A stretch of 7,949 nt of DNA, taken from contig CAYSAA010000074.1 in the NCBI GenBank assembly GCA_964428905.1, positions 1 through 7,949 on the forward strand. The letters run 5' to 3'. Positions 7,174 to 7,949 of the stretch are shown piece after piece (the stretch's first letter is position 1; the number at the start of each line of letters is the position of its first letter). Origin of the DNA: CAYSAA01 sp964428905. GTDB lineage: Bacteria > Atribacterota > Phoenicimicrobiia > Phoenicimicrobiales > Stramentimicrobiaceae. The notes beneath the pieces are model-generated. The model was not told the origin of the DNA. It saw only the letters and a list, made by a program, of their open reading frames with translations, and ran no database searches. A program made the position numbers and the translations under genes.

Positions 7174-7743
7174 TTGAAAGTAGGGGTTTTAGCTTTACAG
7201 GGATCCGTTTTGGAACACATTAGAATGATTACACAATGTGGTCACCAGGCAATTCCCGTAAAAACCGTAGCACATTTAAACCAAATTCAACGATTAATCA
7301 TTCCAGGTGGGGAAAGTACTACCATTAGCAAATTGCTTGCCAGGTATCAGCTGGACCAAAAAATCATTGAACTGTATAGTCGTTCAGGTCTTCCTATTTT
7401 TGGTACCTGTGCGGGTATGATTCTACTGGCCAAACAAGTTGAGGAACAGAAACAAGCTGTTTTAGGTCTAATTGATATTTTTGTTAAAAGAAATGCCTTT
7501 GGAAGGCAAATTAACAGTTTTGAAGCAGATTTAGAAATAAAAGGATTTACTCCACCTTTATTCCAAGGAATCTTTATTCGGGCACCTTATATTACTAAAA
7601 CTGGACAAAATGTACAGACATTATGTGTATTCAGTCAAAATATTGTGCTAGCTCGGGAGGGAAATATTTTAGTTTCGTCATTTCACCCGGAGTTGGGAGA
7701 TGATTTAAGAATACATCAATATTTTTTGGAAATGGGAAAATAA
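7174..7743 (+). CDS. pdxT: Pyridoxal 5'-phosphate synthase, glutaminase subunit PdxT
   Basis: PdxT is a class I (triad) glutamine amidotransferase that hydrolyses glutamine and channels ammonia into PdxS. The 189 residues show the oxyanion-region motif GGESTTI at 45-51, the nucleophile C79 in FGTCAGM, the PdxT-specific RNAFGRQ at 106-112 and FIRAPYI around 134-140, and the catalytic dyad H171 and E173 in SSFHPELGDD. All triad residues are intact and the length is typical. The start is a TTG at 7174, chosen because AGGAGA at 7161-7166 lies 7 nt upstream and the encoded MKVGVLALQGSVLEH matches the family N-terminus; the only nearby ATG (7151) lies before the Shine-Dalgarno. It is probably cotranscribed with pdxS. 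No hairpin terminator directly follows its stop; the next structure is part of a separate promoter-led element. Confidence 0.97.
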   Translation: MKVGVLALQGSVLEHIRMITQCGHQAIPVKTVAHLNQIQRLIIPGGESTTISKLLARYQLDQKIIELYSRSGLPIFGTCAGMILLAKQVEEQKQAVLGLIDIFVKRNAFGRQINSFEADLEIKGFTPPLFQGIFIRAPYITKTGQNVQTLCVFSQNIVLAREGNILVSSFHPELGDDLRIHQYFLEMGK

Positions 7744-7759
7744 AATATTTATTTTTATC

Positions 7760-7788
7760 TTGACAACACCCCCTAACTCTGTTACTAT
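7760..7788 (+). promoter_or_regulatory. Strong sigma-A type promoter downstream of pdxT
   Basis: A consensus -35 TTGACA at 7760-7765 is separated by exactly 17 bp from TACTAT at 7783-7788, which is preceded by the extended -10 dinucleotide TG (7780-7781). This is the best promoter in the window and predicts a transcript starting near 7795. It drives the structured sequence that follows and whatever gene lies beyond the window. Confidence 0.8.
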
Positions 7789-7794
7789 CTTACT

Positions 7795-7949
7795 TGCCCC
7801 TTCTCTGGGGAGAACCTGTCCCGGTTCTCTGAAAGGGGCCTTTGATCTTTGATAACAGAATAGCACCCAGCCAGATGCTTTGATCTAACGTGGGGTAGTC
7901 ACCTAGTGAGCTACCCCTTCTAACGGTGTCAATTTTAGAGGGGAAAAGG
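7795..7949 (+). ncRNA. Candidate structured leader RNA or small RNA, unrecognised, running off the window
   Basis: No reading frame of note occurs here. The sequence is clearly richer in G and C than its surroundings and folds readily. Hairpin P1 has GCCCCTT 7796-7802 with AAGGGGC 7833-7839 and an inner GAGAACC 7810-7816 with GGTTCTC 7823-7829 around TGTCCC. A weak stem joins AGCA 7862-7865 and TGCT 7876-7879. P3 has GGGGTAG 7892-7898 with CTACCCC 7911-7917, extended by TCAC/GTGA around CTA. An alternative P4 would pair CCCC 7914-7917 and TCTAA 7919-7923 with TTAGA 7935-7939 and GGGG 7940-7943, excluding P3. The final AGAGGGG may include a ribosome-binding site of a downstream gene. Neither P1 nor P3 is followed by a clean U-tract. 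No T-box, tRNA, 6S, RNase P or common riboswitch core was recognised by eye. It may be an attenuator or riboswitch-like leader or an independent small RNA. Confidence 0.5.
7840..7886 (+). repeat. Short direct repeat CTTTGATCT within the structured RNA
   Basis: The 9-mer CTTTGATCT occurs at 7840-7848 and again at 7878-7886, and a partial third copy (TTTGAT) sits at 7848-7853, followed by AAC where the second full copy has CTAAC. The copies lie on each side of the weak AGCA/TGCT stem, in what would be the unpaired joining regions of the RNA. They may be repeated binding sites or an evolutionary duplication; chance cannot be excluded at this length. Confidence 0.5.

Noticed and set aside
7811..7828. 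LexA/DinR-like palindrome AGAACC-N6-GGTTCT
   Set aside because: The Bacillota SOS box is GAAC-N4-GTTC; here the spacing is 8 between GAAC and GTTC, and the arms are better explained as the inner stem of the P1 hairpin downstream of the promoter.
7796..7850. P1 hairpin as a rho-independent terminator for pdxT
   Set aside because: It is followed by CTTTGATCTTTGAT rather than a U-run, has a large asymmetric internal loop, and begins at the predicted start of a new transcript. A weak terminator role cannot be fully excluded.
7795..7949. T-box leader, 6S RNA, tRNA, RNase P RNA or tmRNA
   Set aside because: The T-box AGGGTGGNACCGCG core, the tRNA T-arm, the RNase P GAGGAAAGTCC and the tmRNA ends are all absent in the visible part, and the 5' and 3' ends do not form a 6S-like closing stem. 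The window ends before the element can be fully judged.

Overview
The window is a compact, AT-rich bacterial chromosome segment in which every gene lies on the + strand. It suggests a strict anaerobe. A four-subunit pyruvate-type 2-oxoacid:ferredoxin oxidoreductase is encoded, the SRP RNA is the large form with an Alu-like 5' domain, and the order SRP RNA-dnaX-ebfC-recR is that of Bacillota. A Clostridia/Halanaerobiales-type Bacillota or a neighbouring anaerobic phylum such as Atribacterota would fit; the sequence alone does not decide between them. The yaaL/bofA genes that follow recR in many spore formers are absent here.

Layout: (1) positions 1 to about 270 hold the large SRP RNA, missing only a few 5' bases. 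(2) 309-2953 hold dnaX, ebfC and recR, which serve replication and recombinational repair. (3) 2978-5991 hold porG-porD-porA-porB, starting 24 nt after the recR stop and linked by 4-bp ATGA overlaps. (4) 5992-6213 is a 222-bp gap with a strong hairpin terminator at 6069-6103 and a probable promoter bracketed by a 10-bp inverted repeat. (5) 6214-7743 hold pdxS and pdxT, the two subunits of the DXP-independent pyridoxal 5'-phosphate synthase. (6) 7744-7949 contain no gene but have an excellent promoter (TTGACA, 17-bp spacer, extended -10 TACTAT), followed by about 155 nt of GC-richer, highly foldable sequence that runs off the window.

How it fits together: no terminator or clear promoter is visible between the SRP RNA and porB, so SRP RNA, clamp-loader and repair genes and the central pyruvate-oxidising enzyme may share a transcript. 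The Por complex converts pyruvate and CoA to acetyl-CoA, CO2 and reduced ferredoxin. PdxS and PdxT form a separate unit making PLP from ribose 5-phosphate, glyceraldehyde 3-phosphate and glutamine-derived ammonia.

Most genes are ordinary housekeeping genes. The least explained element is the structured RNA candidate at the 3' end (about 7795-7949). It has competing hairpins built on repeated CCCCTTCT and GGGG blocks and matches no riboswitch, T-box or 6S consensus that I could recognise by eye. It is the best candidate here for something undescribed.
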